Shown: piece after piece, positions 15,667-24,131 of the stretch | Layout: each line of letters opens with the position of its first letter | Position numbering within the stretch: the first letter of the stretch is position 1 | From: Anaerolineales bacterium | GTDB lineage: Bacteria > Chloroflexota > Anaerolineae > 4572-78 > J111 | Assembly (NCBI GenBank): GCA_015075405.1 | Contig: JABTUK010000001.1 | Location: forward strand, 1,550,001 to 1,614,000 | Direction of reading: 5' to 3' | Length of the DNA: 64,000 nt | The notes under the pieces: model-generated | Database searches by the model: none | The model's input: only the letters and a program-made list of their open reading frames with translations | Told to the model about the DNA's origin: nothing | Made by a program: the position numbers and the translations under genes

Positions 15667-17075
15667 AACGTGCCTTTATTATTTTGATAATTTTGACGGT
15701 TGTAATTGGGGCCAGCGTCGCCGGTTATCAATACTTGACTCCGCCTGAACCCAAAACCTTGAGCGAAGACCCCTCGGTGGAGGTGGTCGAGATTGGCCGG
15801 GAGACGCTGGTGGATACGGTCAACGCCACCGGCAGCCTCGAACCCGAAGCCGAAGTGGAAATGAAGTTTGAGATCGGTGGGGTGGTCAAAGAAGTGCTGG
15901 TCAAACGCGGCCAATATGTAACGGCCGGGACCGAATTGGCTCGACTGAACACCGCCGACCTGGAACTGGAAATTCGCCGGGCCGAAATCGAACTGGCCCA
16001 GGCCCAGGCCGATTTGGACCTGCTCTTTGAGCCGGAACTGGCCGAAAAGATCGCCGCGGCCAGGGCTAAGGTGCAGAGCGCCCAACTCAAGCTGGCCGAT
16101 TTGCAGGATGGGCCAGACCCCGACGAAGTGACCAAAGCCGAGGCCGAACTGCGCCGCAAGGAGATTGCGCTCAAAACGGCCCAGTGGGAATACGACCAGG
16201 TGGCCTATCGCGGCGACGTGGCGGCTATGCCCCAGGCCGACGCGCTGCAAGAAGCCACCCTGGATTATGAGGCGGCTCTGGCCGATTATAACATCGCCGT
16301 TAAAGAGGCCACCCCGGCGGATCTGGCCGAGGCCCGTTCTAACCTGGCCGAGGCTCAATCCAGCCTGGCCGAACTGCTCAAAGAACCCAGCGCCGCCGAG
16401 ATTGCTTCCAAGCAGGCCGGCGTGGACAGCGCCCAACTGACCCTGGAAGAGAAACAGCAAAACCTGGCGCAGGCCGTTCTGATTGCCCCCACCGATGGCG
16501 TAGTGCTGGATATTAGCATCGAGCCGGGCGAACGGGTCTTGGCCGATGCCGACGATGCCGCCCTAATCATTGCCAACACCTCGACCTATCTGCTCAAGAT
16601 GGAAGTGGACGAAATTGACATCGGGCGGATCCGCCAGGGTCAGCCGGCCGAGGTATCGCTCGACGCCTTTGCCGAGCAGACCTTTGCCGGAATCGTGACC
16701 GACATCGCCCCGCGCCCGGTGGAGAAAGAAGGCGACAACAACATTGTTACTTACGAAGTGACCATTACGCTTGACCCATCCGGCCAGCCGCTCAATCTGT
16801 TGACCGGCATGACCGCGACCGCCGCCATCCAGACCCGCCAGCTTAAAGATGTGGTCGTGGCGCCCAACCGGGCCATTCAAATTGACCGGGCCGGTGGCGG
16901 CGAGCCGGTGATCTTTGTGGAAAAACTGGACGGCCAGGGCCAGACCACGCGGGTGGAAGTTGAACTCGGCTCGCGCAACGGCTCCGTGACCGAAGTCATC
17001 GCCGGGCTGGAAGAAGGCGATCAGGTGGTGATCAGGCAACGGCCTGAAAGCAACGGAATGGGGTCGAGCCTGTAG
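15663..17075 (+). CDS. HlyD/MacA-family membrane fusion (adaptor) protein
   Basis: 470 residues from ATG at 15663. An N-terminal membrane helix (about 4-22) is followed by a biotinyl-lipoyl half motif ('[20 protein letters not shown]' region, about 60-85), a long Ala/Glu/Leu coiled-coil hairpin (about 95-265), the second lipoyl half ('[20 protein letters not shown]') and a beta-barrel domain to the end. It pairs with the ABC ATPase and MacB-type permease that follow. In a cell without an outer membrane, such a three-gene set exports or extracts substrates such as peptides or lipids. The substrate is unknown. Confidence 0.93.
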   Translation: MKRAFIILIILTVVIGASVAGYQYLTPPEPKTLSEDPSVEVVEIGRETLVDTVNATGSLEPEAEVEMKFEIGGVVKEVLVKRGQYVTAGTELARLNTADLELEIRRAEIELAQAQADLDLLFEPELAEKIAAARAKVQSAQLKLADLQDGPDPDEVTKAEAELRRKEIALKTAQWEYDQVAYRGDVAAMPQADALQEATLDYEAALADYNIAVKEATPADLAEARSNLAEAQSSLAELLKEPSAAEIASKQAGVDSAQLTLEEKQQNLAQAVLIAPTDGVVLDISIEPGERVLADADDAALIIANTSTYLLKMEVDEIDIGRIRQGQPAEVSLDAFAEQTFAGIVTDIAPRPVEKEGDNNIVTYEVTITLDPSGQPLNLLTGMTATAAIQTRQLKDVVVAPNRAIQIDRAGGGEPVIFVEKLDGQGQTTRVEVELGSRNGSVTEVIAGLEEGDQVVIRQRPESNGMGSSL

Positions 17076-17140
17076 GAAGGCTGGAAGGTTGGAAGATTGG
17101 AAAAACACCAGCCTTCCAACCTTCCAATCTTCCAACCTCC
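17075..17140 (+). repeat. Octamer hairpin, GGAAGRTT family
   Basis: Left tract (17075-17100): GGAAGGCT, GGAAGGTT, GGAAGATT, GG. Right tract (17111-17140): complementary CTTCCAAC/CTTCCAAT units. It begins at the last base of the HlyD-like gene's stop and ends 14 bases before the ABC ATPase start. The same unit recurs at 47983. Confidence 0.85.
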
Positions 17141-17154
17141 TTGAAAGATTGACG

Positions 17155-17901
17155 ATGGAAAATAATCCAGTAATTAAAGCCGAAAATCTCACCAAAATCT
17201 ACCAGATGGGCGAGGTTGAGGTGCAAGCCCTGCGCGGCGCTTCGCTGCAAGTGCAGCCGGGCGAACTGCTGGCGGTTATGGGGCCGTCCGGTTCTGGCAA
17301 GTCAACCCTGATGAATATTTTAGGCTGCCTGGACCAGCCGACCTCCGGCCAGTATTACCTAGAGGGGCTGGATGTGGCCCAACTGGATGATAACCGGCTG
17401 GCCCAAATTCGGGGCCGGCGGATTGGCTTTGTCTTTCAAAGCTTTAATTTGCTGCCCCGCACCAGCGCCCTGGCTAATGTCGAACTGCCGTTGATTTACA
17501 TGGGCATAGGCCGGCGAGAACGTCATCGCCGGGCGGCTACGGCGCTGGAAATGGTCGGTCTGGGCGACCGTCTGCAGCACAAACCCAACGAGCTGTCGGG
17601 CGGACAGCAGCAGCGCGTAGCCATTGCGCGGGCGCTGGTCACCAACCCGGCCATTATTATGGCCGACGAGCCGACCGGCAACCTGGACTCGAAATCCAGC
17701 GAAGAGATTATGGGCATTTTCCAGTATTTGAATGAGGCGCAAGGCATTACCATCATCTTCGTCACCCACGAACCCGATATCGCTGCCCATACCCGGCGCA
17801 TCGTCCGCCTGGCCGATGGGGTCATTGTCGAGGATCACCCGGTGCTGAACCCGCGCCGGGTTGAAACGGCGCTTCCAAGTACGGAGCCGGTGATAGCCTG
17901 A
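17155..17901 (+). CDS. ABC transporter ATP-binding protein (MacB/LolD type)
   Basis: 248 residues from ATG at 17155; the frame extends back to a TTG at 17089 only because the repeat hairpin happens to be open, so that start is rejected. Walker A 'GPSGSGKS' lies at about 43-50, the Q-loop '[10 protein letters not shown]' near 90, the signature 'LSGGQQQR' at about 148-155, Walker B with '[10 protein letters not shown]' at about 169-178, and the switch His in 'FVTHEPD'. The GNLD ending and the MacB-type neighbours place it in the MacB/LolD family. It energises the permease encoded downstream. Confidence 0.95.
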   Translation: MENNPVIKAENLTKIYQMGEVEVQALRGASLQVQPGELLAVMGPSGSGKSTLMNILGCLDQPTSGQYYLEGLDVAQLDDNRLAQIRGRRIGFVFQSFNLLPRTSALANVELPLIYMGIGRRERHRRAATALEMVGLGDRLQHKPNELSGGQQQRVAIARALVTNPAIIMADEPTGNLDSKSSEEIMGIFQYLNEAQGITIIFVTHEPDIAAHTRRIVRLADGVIVEDHPVLNPRRVETALPSTEPVIA

Positions 17902-17983
17902 CGATTTACGATTTTGGATTTACGATTTACGATTACGCACCACGCACTACGCACCACGCATCACGTATCACGTATCACCCCTG
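17901..17983 (+). repeat. Two heptamer tracts: ACGATTT and ACGCACC/ACGTATC
   Basis: From the stop of the ATPase gene, ACGATTT-like 7-base units run to about 17934. They are followed without a gap by ACGCACC, ACGCACT, ACGCACC, ACGCATC, ACGTATC, ACGTATC, ACC in exact 7-base register (about 17935-17979). No complementary arm lies nearby. The second word is the complement of the TGATACG word at 13639. Confidence 0.85.
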
Positions 17984-18011
17984 CTGAGAGCGAATGAAAA
18001 GGATGAGTTAG

Positions 18012-19298
18012 ATGCAATTTGGGGAAAGTATTTTAATCGCGTTGCGGGCCTTGACGGTCAACAAGCTGCGCACTATTTTGACCATGCTGGGTATTATTAT
18101 CGGCGTGGCGGCGGTGATTGGGCTGATCTCCATCGGCAACGGCTTCCGCCAGCAGATTAACGAAGATTTGGGCAGTTTGGGCACCAATGTGCTGTCCGTC
18201 TATTCCGGCCGCTTTTCGATTTTTGGGCCGGAGGGCGAAGAGAACGAGCCGCGCACCGAACAAAAGAAAAAACCGCCCGAACCGTTGACCATCGCCGACG
18301 CCGACGCCCTGAACGACCCCTTACGGGTGACCAACGTGGTCGGCGTAGCCCCCGAATACAACGTCACCTCAGCCCAGTCGGTGCTGCGCGGCCAGCAGGA
18401 AGCCGAAAACATCTCCATCACCGGGGTCACCCCCCAATTTGCCAGCGTCCGCAACATGGTTCCCGAACTGGGCGAGTTCATTACCCAGGAACATGTAGAC
18501 CGGCGGGCGCGGGTGGCTGTGCTGGGAGCCAGGGTGGTCGAGCAGTTGTTTGAGCCTTACGAATACCCCATCGGCGAATCGGTCAGGATTAATGGCGTTT
18601 CCTTTGAAATCATCGGGCTGCTGGAAGAAAAGGGGCAGGGCGGCTTTGGCGGCGACCAGGACAGCGTGCTGCTCATTCCGCTGACCACCGCCCAAACCCG
18701 CCTGGATAACGCCGGGGCCTTTCGCGGGAGTTTAATTCTCTCCGGCATTTATGTTCAAGTAGACAGCCCGGAGAATATGGATCCGGTGTCTGAGCAAGTG
18801 ACCGAGGTAATGCGCGAGCGCCATCGCCTGGGCGACGAGTACCAAAACGATTTCACCATTATCAACCAGGCCCAACTGCTTGATTTTGCCAACAGCTTTG
18901 CCACCGGCCTGACCGCCTTTTTAGGCTCCATTGCCGGGGTGTCGCTGCTGGTGGGCGGCATTGGGATTATGAATATCATGCTGGTCTCGGTGACTGAGCG
19001 GACCCGCGAAATCGGCATCCGCAAGGCGGTGGGCGCAAAACGCAGCGACATCTTGCTGCAATTCCTGGTCGAAGCTATTGTCATCTCGCTGATTGGCGGC
19101 TTTATGGGCATCGGCTTGGGCTACGGCATTGCCTTTCTCCTGCCTACCATAATCCCGGATTTGGGCGGCACCGTCGTCACCCCTGGCTCGATCCTGCTGG
19201 CAACCAGTTTTTCGGCGGCGATTGGCCTCTTTTTTGGCGTCTACCCGGCCACCCGCGCTGCCCGCCTGAGGCCGATTGAAGCGTTGAGGTATGAATAG
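18012..19298 (+). CDS. MacB-type ABC transporter permease (FtsX domain)
   Basis: 428 residues. N-terminal helix at about 20-42 ('ILTMLGIIIGVAAVIGLISI'); an extracytoplasmic MacB core domain (about 45-285) containing 'GVAPEYNVTSAQSV' and a 'VAVLGARVVEQLF' segment; then an FtsX-type permease with three helices (about 300-330, 350-385, 390-415), the typical 'VTERTREIGIRKAVGAKR' loop and a C-terminal 'RLRPIEALRYE'. Together with the HlyD-like protein and ATPase it forms a complete tripartite-like exporter. A repeat-filled gap of 110 bases separates it from the ATPase gene. Confidence 0.95.
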   Translation: MQFGESILIALRALTVNKLRTILTMLGIIIGVAAVIGLISIGNGFRQQINEDLGSLGTNVLSVYSGRFSIFGPEGEENEPRTEQKKKPPEPLTIADADALNDPLRVTNVVGVAPEYNVTSAQSVLRGQQEAENISITGVTPQFASVRNMVPELGEFITQEHVDRRARVAVLGARVVEQLFEPYEYPIGESVRINGVSFEIIGLLEEKGQGGFGGDQDSVLLIPLTTAQTRLDNAGAFRGSLILSGIYVQVDSPENMDPVSEQVTEVMRERHRLGDEYQNDFTIINQAQLLDFANSFATGLTAFLGSIAGVSLLVGGIGIMNIMLVSVTERTREIGIRKAVGAKRSDILLQFLVEAIVISLIGGFMGIGLGYGIAFLLPTIIPDLGGTVVTPGSILLATSFSAAIGLFFGVYPATRAARLRPIEALRYE

Positions 19299-19303
19299 AA
19301 AAA

Positions 19304-19374
19304 AAGGAATTGAGGGAACTAAGGGAACTGAGGGAACTCATCCCCCTCAATTCCTTCAGTTCCCTTAGTGCCCT
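19304..19374 (+). repeat. Nonamer hairpin, AGGGAACTR family
   Basis: Left tract (19304-19338): GGAATTG then AGGGAACTA, AGGGAACTG, AGGGAACTC in 9-base steps. Right tract (19345-19374): complementary CTCAATTCC, TTCAGTTCC, CTTAGTGCC. It starts 5 bases after the permease stop. Confidence 0.82.
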
Positions 19375-19393
19375 GTTTGATACTTGAGGCTCT

Positions 19394-21607
19394 ATGAAAA
19401 CCCGATTTATTTCAATTTTAGTTTTTCTGCTTTTGGCCGCCTGCGCGCCGGGCAATGCGACGCCCACGCCGACGATTGTGCGGCTGGACCGCTCGGCCCT
19501 GACGCCAACCGCGCCGGTCGAGGCTGTGGCCGATGCCCCACCGACAGCAACCCCCATTCCTTTTCCCAGCCCCACTCCCACCGCCACCCCCTTGAGCCTG
19601 ACCACGCCTACCCTCGCGATCTCACCCACCGCGTCTGCCGGTACGCCAGCCATCACCGCTACGGCCACTGTGGCGGCTCAGGTGGAGATTATCACCGCCG
19701 GTCTCAACGTGCGGCAGGGGCCAGGGATGGCTTATCCGGCCATTGGCACGGTCGCCCAGGGTGAGACGTTTGATGTTACCGGCGTCAGCGCCGACGGTGG
19801 TTGGCTGCAAATCACCAAAGCAGATCGCCCCGGCTGGATTTCGAGCCAGCCGGCCTACGTCCGCGTCACCGGCTCACTGAGCGATATTCCCACTGTCGCC
19901 TCCTCCGCCGGTCCCCTGTCCCCGGTCTCCGGTCAAGCCCCGGCGGTCAGCGGTCAGCCGTTGGCGGTCGTTTCCGGCGGCCAACTCCTCTTCACCACCC
20001 GCAGCGGCGGCGACCTCTATCTGGTCAATTTTGACGGCAGCGGTCTGCGTAAGCTGGCCGGCGGGGTGATTGACCCGGTCGTTTCGCCCGATGGCCGGCA
20101 GGTGGCCTTTACCCGCTGGGATAGCTCGAAGATGGGCGCGCTTTACACCATCAGCCTGGATGACGGCAGCGAGCGGGTAGTGGCCGGTGATATTCGCCGG
20201 CCCAAATCGCCGGCCTGGTCGCCGGATGGACAGGAGATTGTGGTCTCATTTCAGCACGGCGGTACGGTTGACCCCAAGCCGGAATGTCGCACCTTTGACG
20301 CCGACGACGGTTTTCAACTGCCCAACGTTAGCGAAATAACCAGCGTCCGCCAGAAAAGCGATGGTTCGGTTGAGATCTGTTTTATTCGGATTGAGGATTT
20401 GCAGTGGGGCCTGCGCCGGGTCAATCTGGCCAGCGGCCAAACAGAAGATTTGCCGGCCGATTTGTACAGTTTCAACCCCACCTGGGACCCGCAAAACCCC
20501 TGGCGGCTTATCTACGATGGCCAGCGCGGGCTGATGCAACTTGATGTTGACAGCGGCAAGCTCCAGCCGTTCACCGGCGATGTGCGCGATACCGCCCCCG
20601 TTTTTTCGCCCGACGGCCAAAAGCTGGCCTTAACCTACCAACAGCACGACCATTGGGAAGTCTACACCTATGATTTAGCTACCGGCAGCCGCCGGCGCTT
20701 GACCGAGCCGCCGTTATTAGCCAATCCGCAGTACAACAGCGCCGCCCCGGCCTGGTCGCCCGACGGCTCTCAAATCGCCTTTGTCACCGACCGCAGCGGC
20801 CAGTGGGAAATCTGGGTCATGAACGCCGACGGCAGCAATCAACGGCCGCTCCTCCCCGCCGAGACTCAGACCGGGCTGGGGCTGGAGTATCAGGGGGTGA
20901 ATGAACGCATGCTGAATTGGCTGGGGGCAAGCGGGCCAGCCCCGGCAGCGCCGGCGGCCCGGCCTGTTTCAGCTTCTCTGACCGGGGAGTGGGATTTTGC
21001 CTTCGGCTCGATGTCGTTGAGCGAGCAAAATGAGAGCGTCAAAGGCAGCTACCGATGGTACGGCGGGGCCGATACCGGGCAGCTCAAAGGCGTGGTTCTG
21101 CCTGAGTTGGGCCAATTTCAGGGTTTGTGGCTCAGCGACCGCAGCCCCAACAGCCAGGGTTTTTGGCGCGGGCAGTTGAGCGCCGGGGGGACGAGCTTCG
21201 CTGGGGCCTTTGAAGGGAGTGAAACCAGCCAGCCCTGGTGCGGGGTTCGCTCCGGCCAGCCGCTGCCGCCGGGCTGCGGCTTTAGCGGCGTCTGGCAGCT
21301 TCGTTTTGGCAGCCCGCCGGGTTTGGGTCAGGCCAGCCTGACCCAAACCGGCGCGACCGTCGAGGGGACTTTTGTGGACAGTAAAGGTCAGTCGGGGGAG
21401 ATTGTGGGCGGCGTCGTGACCGTCCAATCCCTGACCGAGGCCACTTTGAGCGGCGTCTGGCGCAATGCCCAGGATGAACAGGACTCGTTTGAATGGCGGC
21501 TCAATTTGACCACCGGGCGCGCCTTTGAAGGGCGGCGCGCCCCCGGCAACAGCGAATGGTGCGGCTGGCGTCAAGGGACGACCGAGCCGGATGAGTGTGG
21601 CTGGTGA
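19394..21607 (+). CDS. Lipoprotein with SH3b domain, TolB-like propeller and a C-terminal repeated Cys domain
   Basis: 737 residues. Signal peptide and lipobox 'LLAAC' with the lipidated Cys at 17, then a Thr/Pro stalk (about 18-92), an SH3b domain (about 96-160, 'GLNVRQGPGMAYPAIGTV'), a repeat-encoded linker (about 172-192), and a WD40-like/PD40 propeller (about 195-510) with 'SPDGRQVAF', 'WSPDGQEIV', 'FSPDGQKLAL' and 'WSPDGSQIAF'. The C-terminal 210 residues (about 527-737) are two related ~105-residue units, each ending W-C-G-x ... P-x-x-C-G-(F/W). It sits outside the cell on the membrane and may bind wall or glycan polymers through SH3b. It follows the exporter genes but shares no obvious function with them. 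Confidence 0.87.
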   Translation: MKTRFISILVFLLLAACAPGNATPTPTIVRLDRSALTPTAPVEAVADAPPTATPIPFPSPTPTATPLSLTTPTLAISPTASAGTPAITATATVAAQVEIITAGLNVRQGPGMAYPAIGTVAQGETFDVTGVSADGGWLQITKADRPGWISSQPAYVRVTGSLSDIPTVASSAGPLSPVSGQAPAVSGQPLAVVSGGQLLFTTRSGGDLYLVNFDGSGLRKLAGGVIDPVVSPDGRQVAFTRWDSSKMGALYTISLDDGSERVVAGDIRRPKSPAWSPDGQEIVVSFQHGGTVDPKPECRTFDADDGFQLPNVSEITSVRQKSDGSVEICFIRIEDLQWGLRRVNLASGQTEDLPADLYSFNPTWDPQNPWRLIYDGQRGLMQLDVDSGKLQPFTGDVRDTAPVFSPDGQKLALTYQQHDHWEVYTYDLATGSRRRLTEPPLLANPQYNSAAPAWSPDGSQIAFVTDRSGQWEIWVMNADGSNQRPLLPAETQTGLGLEYQGVNERMLNWLGASGPAPAAPAARPVSASLTGEWDFAFGSMSLSEQNESVKGSYRWYGGADTGQLKGVVLPELGQFQGLWLSDRSPNSQGFWRGQLSAGGTSFAGAFEGSETSQPWCGVRSGQPLPPGCGFSGVWQLRFGSPPGLGQASLTQTGATVEGTFVDSKGQSGEIVGGVVTVQSLTEATLSGVWRNAQDEQDSFEWRLNLTTGRAFEGRRAPGNSEWCGWRQGTTEPDECGW
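19909..19970 (+). repeat. Heptamer tract inside a coding region (CGGTC family)
   Basis: Nine 7-base units in exact register: CGGTCCC, CTGTCCC, CGGTCTC, CGGTCAA, GCCCCGG, CGGTCAG, CGGTCAG, CCGTTGG, CGGTCG. The tract is in frame in the lipoprotein gene, between the SH3b domain and the propeller, and encodes a Pro/Ser/Gly/Val linker. Intergenic relatives lie at 3466, 23264 and 25446. Confidence 0.85.
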
Positions 21608-21675
21608 GACGAAGACGCGATGACACGTGAGGCGAGGAGGCGAGGATGATTATTCGCCTCTTCGCCTCTTCACAC
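21606..21675 (+). repeat. Octamer hairpin, GAGGCGAR family
   Basis: The left tract (about 21610-21646) ends GTGAGGCGAGGAGGCGAGG. The right tract (21653-21675) is the complementary CGCCTCTTCGCCTCTTCAC. It fills the gap between the lipoprotein stop (21607) and the convergent dehydrogenase stop (21682). Copies are at 25354 and 33045. Confidence 0.82.
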
Positions 21676-21681
21676 TTCGTT

Positions 21682-23100
21682 TCAAGGCAGATCGCGGTAC
21701 TTTTGCAGATCCCAATCGTAAAAACCGGTGGCCTGGCCGTTTTCTCGCCGGTAAAAGGTGGGACAGCCGGCGGCCAGCATGGTTTTGACCCAGGGCGCGA
21801 CGGCCAGCCCAGACGCTTCCATTTTGGCGGCGGTGACAGCCACACCCAGCCGGTCCCACAGCTCAAATGGCCCTGCTTCATAGGCAAAGCCCAAGCGCAT
21901 GGCGTCGTCAAGGCTTTTGAAGTCATAGGCAATTTCCTGGGCGCAGGCGGCAGCGTAGGCCAGATCAAAACTGACCACTGCCCAGGCCAGTTGCGCGCCC
22001 CGGTCGGCCTGCCAGCGCGGATCAAAGAGCGCCGTCAGGCGTTGGCCCAGGTCGGGGATTTTGCCGGCGGCTTCCACGGCCTCGAAGCGGGGAGTTTGGG
22101 CCACTTCGTACTCAAAGGTGGCCGGGTTCAGCACCAGGAAGATTCGCTGACCCTCGGCATCCTGGCCTTGCTTGTAAAAACCCTGTTTGGTCTTGTTGCC
22201 CAGCCAGCCCCGCGCCATCAGTTCATTGGCAACTCGTTCTATGTGCGGCGAACGCAGCACCTCGCGGTGCGGGTCGTGCGGGATCAGGTCGTACAGGTTA
22301 TGGGCCACGTGGACGGCAATATCAATGCCCACCAAATCTTGCAGGCGAAAGGTGGCCGTTTTGGGCCGGCCCAGCAGCGGGCCGGTCAGAGCGTCCACCT
22401 CAGCGATGCTGTAGCCGTGTTCAAAGGCATAATGAATGGCAAAGCTGTTGCCGGGCGAAAAGAGGCGGTTGCCGATGAAGTTGGGCGTATCTTTGCAGTG
22501 GACAATGCCCCGGCCCAACACATTTTCGGCAAAGCGGGTGATCGTTTCGACCACAGCCGGGTCGGTCGCAGAGGTGGGGATGATTTCCAGCAGTTTTAGG
22601 ATTTGGGGCGGGTTGAAAAAGTGCGTCCCCAGAAAATGGCGCTTGAAGTCGTCGCTGCGGCCCTCGGCCAGCGAGGCAATGGGCAGACCGGAGGTGTTGC
22701 TGCTGACGAAGCTGCCGGGTTTGCGTACCGCTTCGAGGCGGGCCAGCAGCGCTCGTTTGGCTTCCAGCTTTTCGATAATCACTTCGATGATCCAGTCGGC
22801 GGCGGCCAGCCGGTCAAAATCATCTTCGGTGTTACCCAGGGTGATGAGGCCGGCTGCGGCCTCGTTCGCCAGGGCGGGTGGTTTGGCCTGGCGCATGCGC
22901 TCGAAGCCGGCCTGCACCAGCCGGTTACGCACCTGCGGGCTGGTCAGCGTTAGCCCCTGTTGCGCTTCTTCAGGGGTAAGCGAGGTGGGGACGGCGTCCA
23001 GCAGGGTGACCGGCAGTCCGGCGTTGGCCAGCAAGGCCACAATCGCCGCGCCCATCGTTCCTGCTCCAATAACGGCGACGTGTTGAATGGGATGTGACAT
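21682..23100 (-). CDS. 3-hydroxyacyl-CoA dehydrogenase
   Basis: 472 residues from ATG at 23100 with GGAG about 12 bases upstream; a frame extending to 23334 crosses two repeats and is rejected. The NAD-binding loop 'GAGTMGAAI' lies at residues 11-19, the acidic end of the second strand is 'LLDAVP', and the catalytic region has 'SNTSGLPI' and 'GTHFFNPPQILKLLEIIPT' (Ser, His and the N-P-P loop). Two C-terminal helical 3HCDH domains follow. It has no fused hydratase domain, unlike FadB. It oxidises L-3-hydroxyacyl-CoA to 3-ketoacyl-CoA in beta-oxidation. No other fatty acid gene is adjacent. Confidence 0.93.
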   Translation of the reverse strand: MSHPIQHVAVIGAGTMGAAIVALLANAGLPVTLLDAVPTSLTPEEAQQGLTLTSPQVRNRLVQAGFERMRQAKPPALANEAAAGLITLGNTEDDFDRLAAADWIIEVIIEKLEAKRALLARLEAVRKPGSFVSSNTSGLPIASLAEGRSDDFKRHFLGTHFFNPPQILKLLEIIPTSATDPAVVETITRFAENVLGRGIVHCKDTPNFIGNRLFSPGNSFAIHYAFEHGYSIAEVDALTGPLLGRPKTATFRLQDLVGIDIAVHVAHNLYDLIPHDPHREVLRSPHIERVANELMARGWLGNKTKQGFYKQGQDAEGQRIFLVLNPATFEYEVAQTPRFEAVEAAGKIPDLGQRLTALFDPRWQADRGAQLAWAVVSFDLAYAAACAQEIAYDFKSLDDAMRLGFAYEAGPFELWDRLGVAVTAAKMEASGLAVAPWVKTMLAAGCPTFYRRENGQATGFYDWDLQKYRDLP

Positions 23101-23126
23101 AGTAGCGAGACTCCTTTGTAAATAGC

Positions 23127-23212
23127 CCTCACCCCCAACCCCTCTCCCAAAGGGCGAGGGGAGAAAGCCAAGAGTCCCCTCTCCCACCGGGAGAGGGTTA
23201 GGGTGAGGGCGA
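23127..23212 (+). repeat. CCCTCACCCC/GGGGTGAGGG palindromic repeat
   Basis: Outer arms CCCTCACCCCCAACCC (from 23128) and GGGTTAGGGTGAGGG (to 23209) pair, with internal CTCTCCC/GGGAGAG pairs. This is a type of intergenic palindrome that I know to be widespread in environmental bacterial genomes. It lies just upstream of the dehydrogenase start. Confidence 0.8.
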
Positions 23213-23263
23213 ATTTTCATTATCGGCGGTGTGCCACAGGTTCGTGAACACTCCTCCGAAAAT

Positions 23264-23336
23264 AGACCGGGGACCGGAGACCGCCGGACCCTACGGCAAT
23301 ACCCGGTCCTCGGTCCTCGGTCTCCGGTCTTCACCG
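23264..23336 (+). repeat. Heptamer hairpin, CGGTC/GACCG family
   Basis: Left tract: AGACCGG, GGACCGG, AGACCGC, CGGACCC (23264-23291). Right tract: CGGTCCT, CGGTCCT, CGGTCTC, CGGTCTT, CACCGG (23304-23337). Both are in 7-base register and complementary, and the element lies between two minus-strand genes. Confidence 0.85.
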
Positions 23337-23390
23337 GTAAAAAATTTCACGCTTCGCATTGCTGTCGTCCCCTGGGGACTGTCCGCCTCA

Positions 23391-23765
23391 TCACTTCAAA
23401 ATCACAATATCGCTGGCAGTAGCCTGAACGGGATAAGACTCCGCTACCGGGCCAGTAAACCAGGCTTCGACGGTTTGACCCATTTGCAGCGCGTCGAAGG
23501 TGGCCGGGCGGCGTTCCTGGCCCACCTGTTCAAAAATCCGGGTCTTGGCTGTTACCGCAATCGAAGCTTTATCAAAAGTGGTATCTGCCTCAACCTGCCC
23601 CTCGACCAAAATGGAGCCAGCCAAATCGCCGCCAGGGCCGGCGGTCCGGCTGGTGATACTGCCTCGAATAGCCGGAGGGGTGGTGGGCGCGGTTTCGGTG
23701 GGGGCGCAGGCCCAGAGCAAGCTAAAGAGTAGGCTGGCTAAAATGATGGTGCGATGCAGATTCAC
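23391..23765 (-). CDS. Small secreted lipoprotein, unknown function
   Basis: 124 residues. Signal peptide with lipobox 'LLWAC' (Cys near 20), followed by a Thr/Pro/Ala-rich stretch and a compact beta-rich domain (about 33-122) with 'GSILVEGQVEADTTFDKA', 'TRIFEQVGQERRPATFDAL' and 'VEAWFTGPVAESYPVQATA'. The ending resembles small OB-like lipoproteins of the DUF3221 kind (weak similarity by eye). It should be anchored to the outside of the membrane. It stands alone, with repeats on both sides. Confidence 0.75.
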   Translation of the reverse strand: MNLHRTIILASLLFSLLWACAPTETAPTTPPAIRGSITSRTAGPGGDLAGSILVEGQVEADTTFDKASIAVTAKTRIFEQVGQERRPATFDALQMGQTVEAWFTGPVAESYPVQATASDIVILK

Positions 23766-23791
23766 TGGTTCTCCTGATCATTGGAGTTTGG

Positions 23792-23820
23792 GGAGCGCAA
23801 AAGCTTAGCTTTTGCGCTCC
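23792..23820 (+). repeat. Perfect 29-base palindrome
   Basis: GGAGCGCAAAAGCT and AGCTTTTGCGCTCC are perfect 14-base arms around a single T. It is related in layout to the double palindrome at 11853-11907. Confidence 0.85.
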
Positions 23821-23869
23821 AGGCTATCTTACAAGAGCGTTCGGAAACTGTTTTGCCTGTCTCGCCCGC

Positions 23870-23975
23870 CCTGGCATGAACTGCCAGGGCCGCAAGCGCA
23901 ACAGCGCCGGGTGAACCCGGCTTTAGCCCGATTAATCGGGCGCTGTGCCATAGTCCGGCGACTTCATCGCCGGAC
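23870..23975 (+). repeat. Cluster of four short hairpins
   Basis: CCTGGCA-TGAAC-TGCCAGG (23870-23888), CCGGG-TGAA-CCCGG (23907-23920), GCCCGAT-TA-ATCGGGC (23926-23941) and GTCCGGCGA-CTTCA-TCGCCGGAC (23953-23975). CAGCG (23902-23906) and CGCTG (23941-23945) enclose the middle two. Three of the four loops carry TGAA or its complement TTCA. Confidence 0.7.
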
Positions 23976-24071
23976 GAGCGCCGGTGGGAAGATGTATCTG
24001 GAGTTTCCGAATGCTTTCATCTTACAACTATTAGCCTCCGGCGTCAACCATTTTAAGAGGATCGAGCCGGG

Positions 24072-24101
24072 TTGTCCCCCCTTCTCGAAGGAGAGTATAA
24101 T
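24072..24101 (+). promoter_or_regulatory. Sigma-70-type promoter of the MFS transporter gene
   Basis: TTGTCC (24072-24077), an 18-base spacer, TATAAT (24096-24101). Transcription would start near 24108, and the ATG at 24132 has GAGG 7 bases upstream. Confidence 0.55.
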
Positions 24102-24131
24102 AGCCGTCATCTTTTTCTTTGAGGCAATTTA

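Larger units (their letters stand above)
23766..24131. other. Gene-free intergenic region with palindromes and hairpin cluster
   Basis: The 366 bases between two divergent genes contain the GGAGCGCAAAAGCT palindrome (23792-23820), a cluster of four hairpins (23870-23975), and a likely promoter for the transporter gene (24072-24101). No open frame in it is convincing. Confidence 0.7.

Noticed and set aside
17089..17154. Upstream TTG start of the ABC ATPase gene
   Set aside because: The codons come from the GGAAGRTT hairpin; the ATG at 17155 fits the family's N-terminus.
21682..23334. Longer form of the 3-hydroxyacyl-CoA dehydrogenase
   Set aside because: Extra codons run through two palindromic repeats and have no family resemblance; ATG at 23100 is the normal start.
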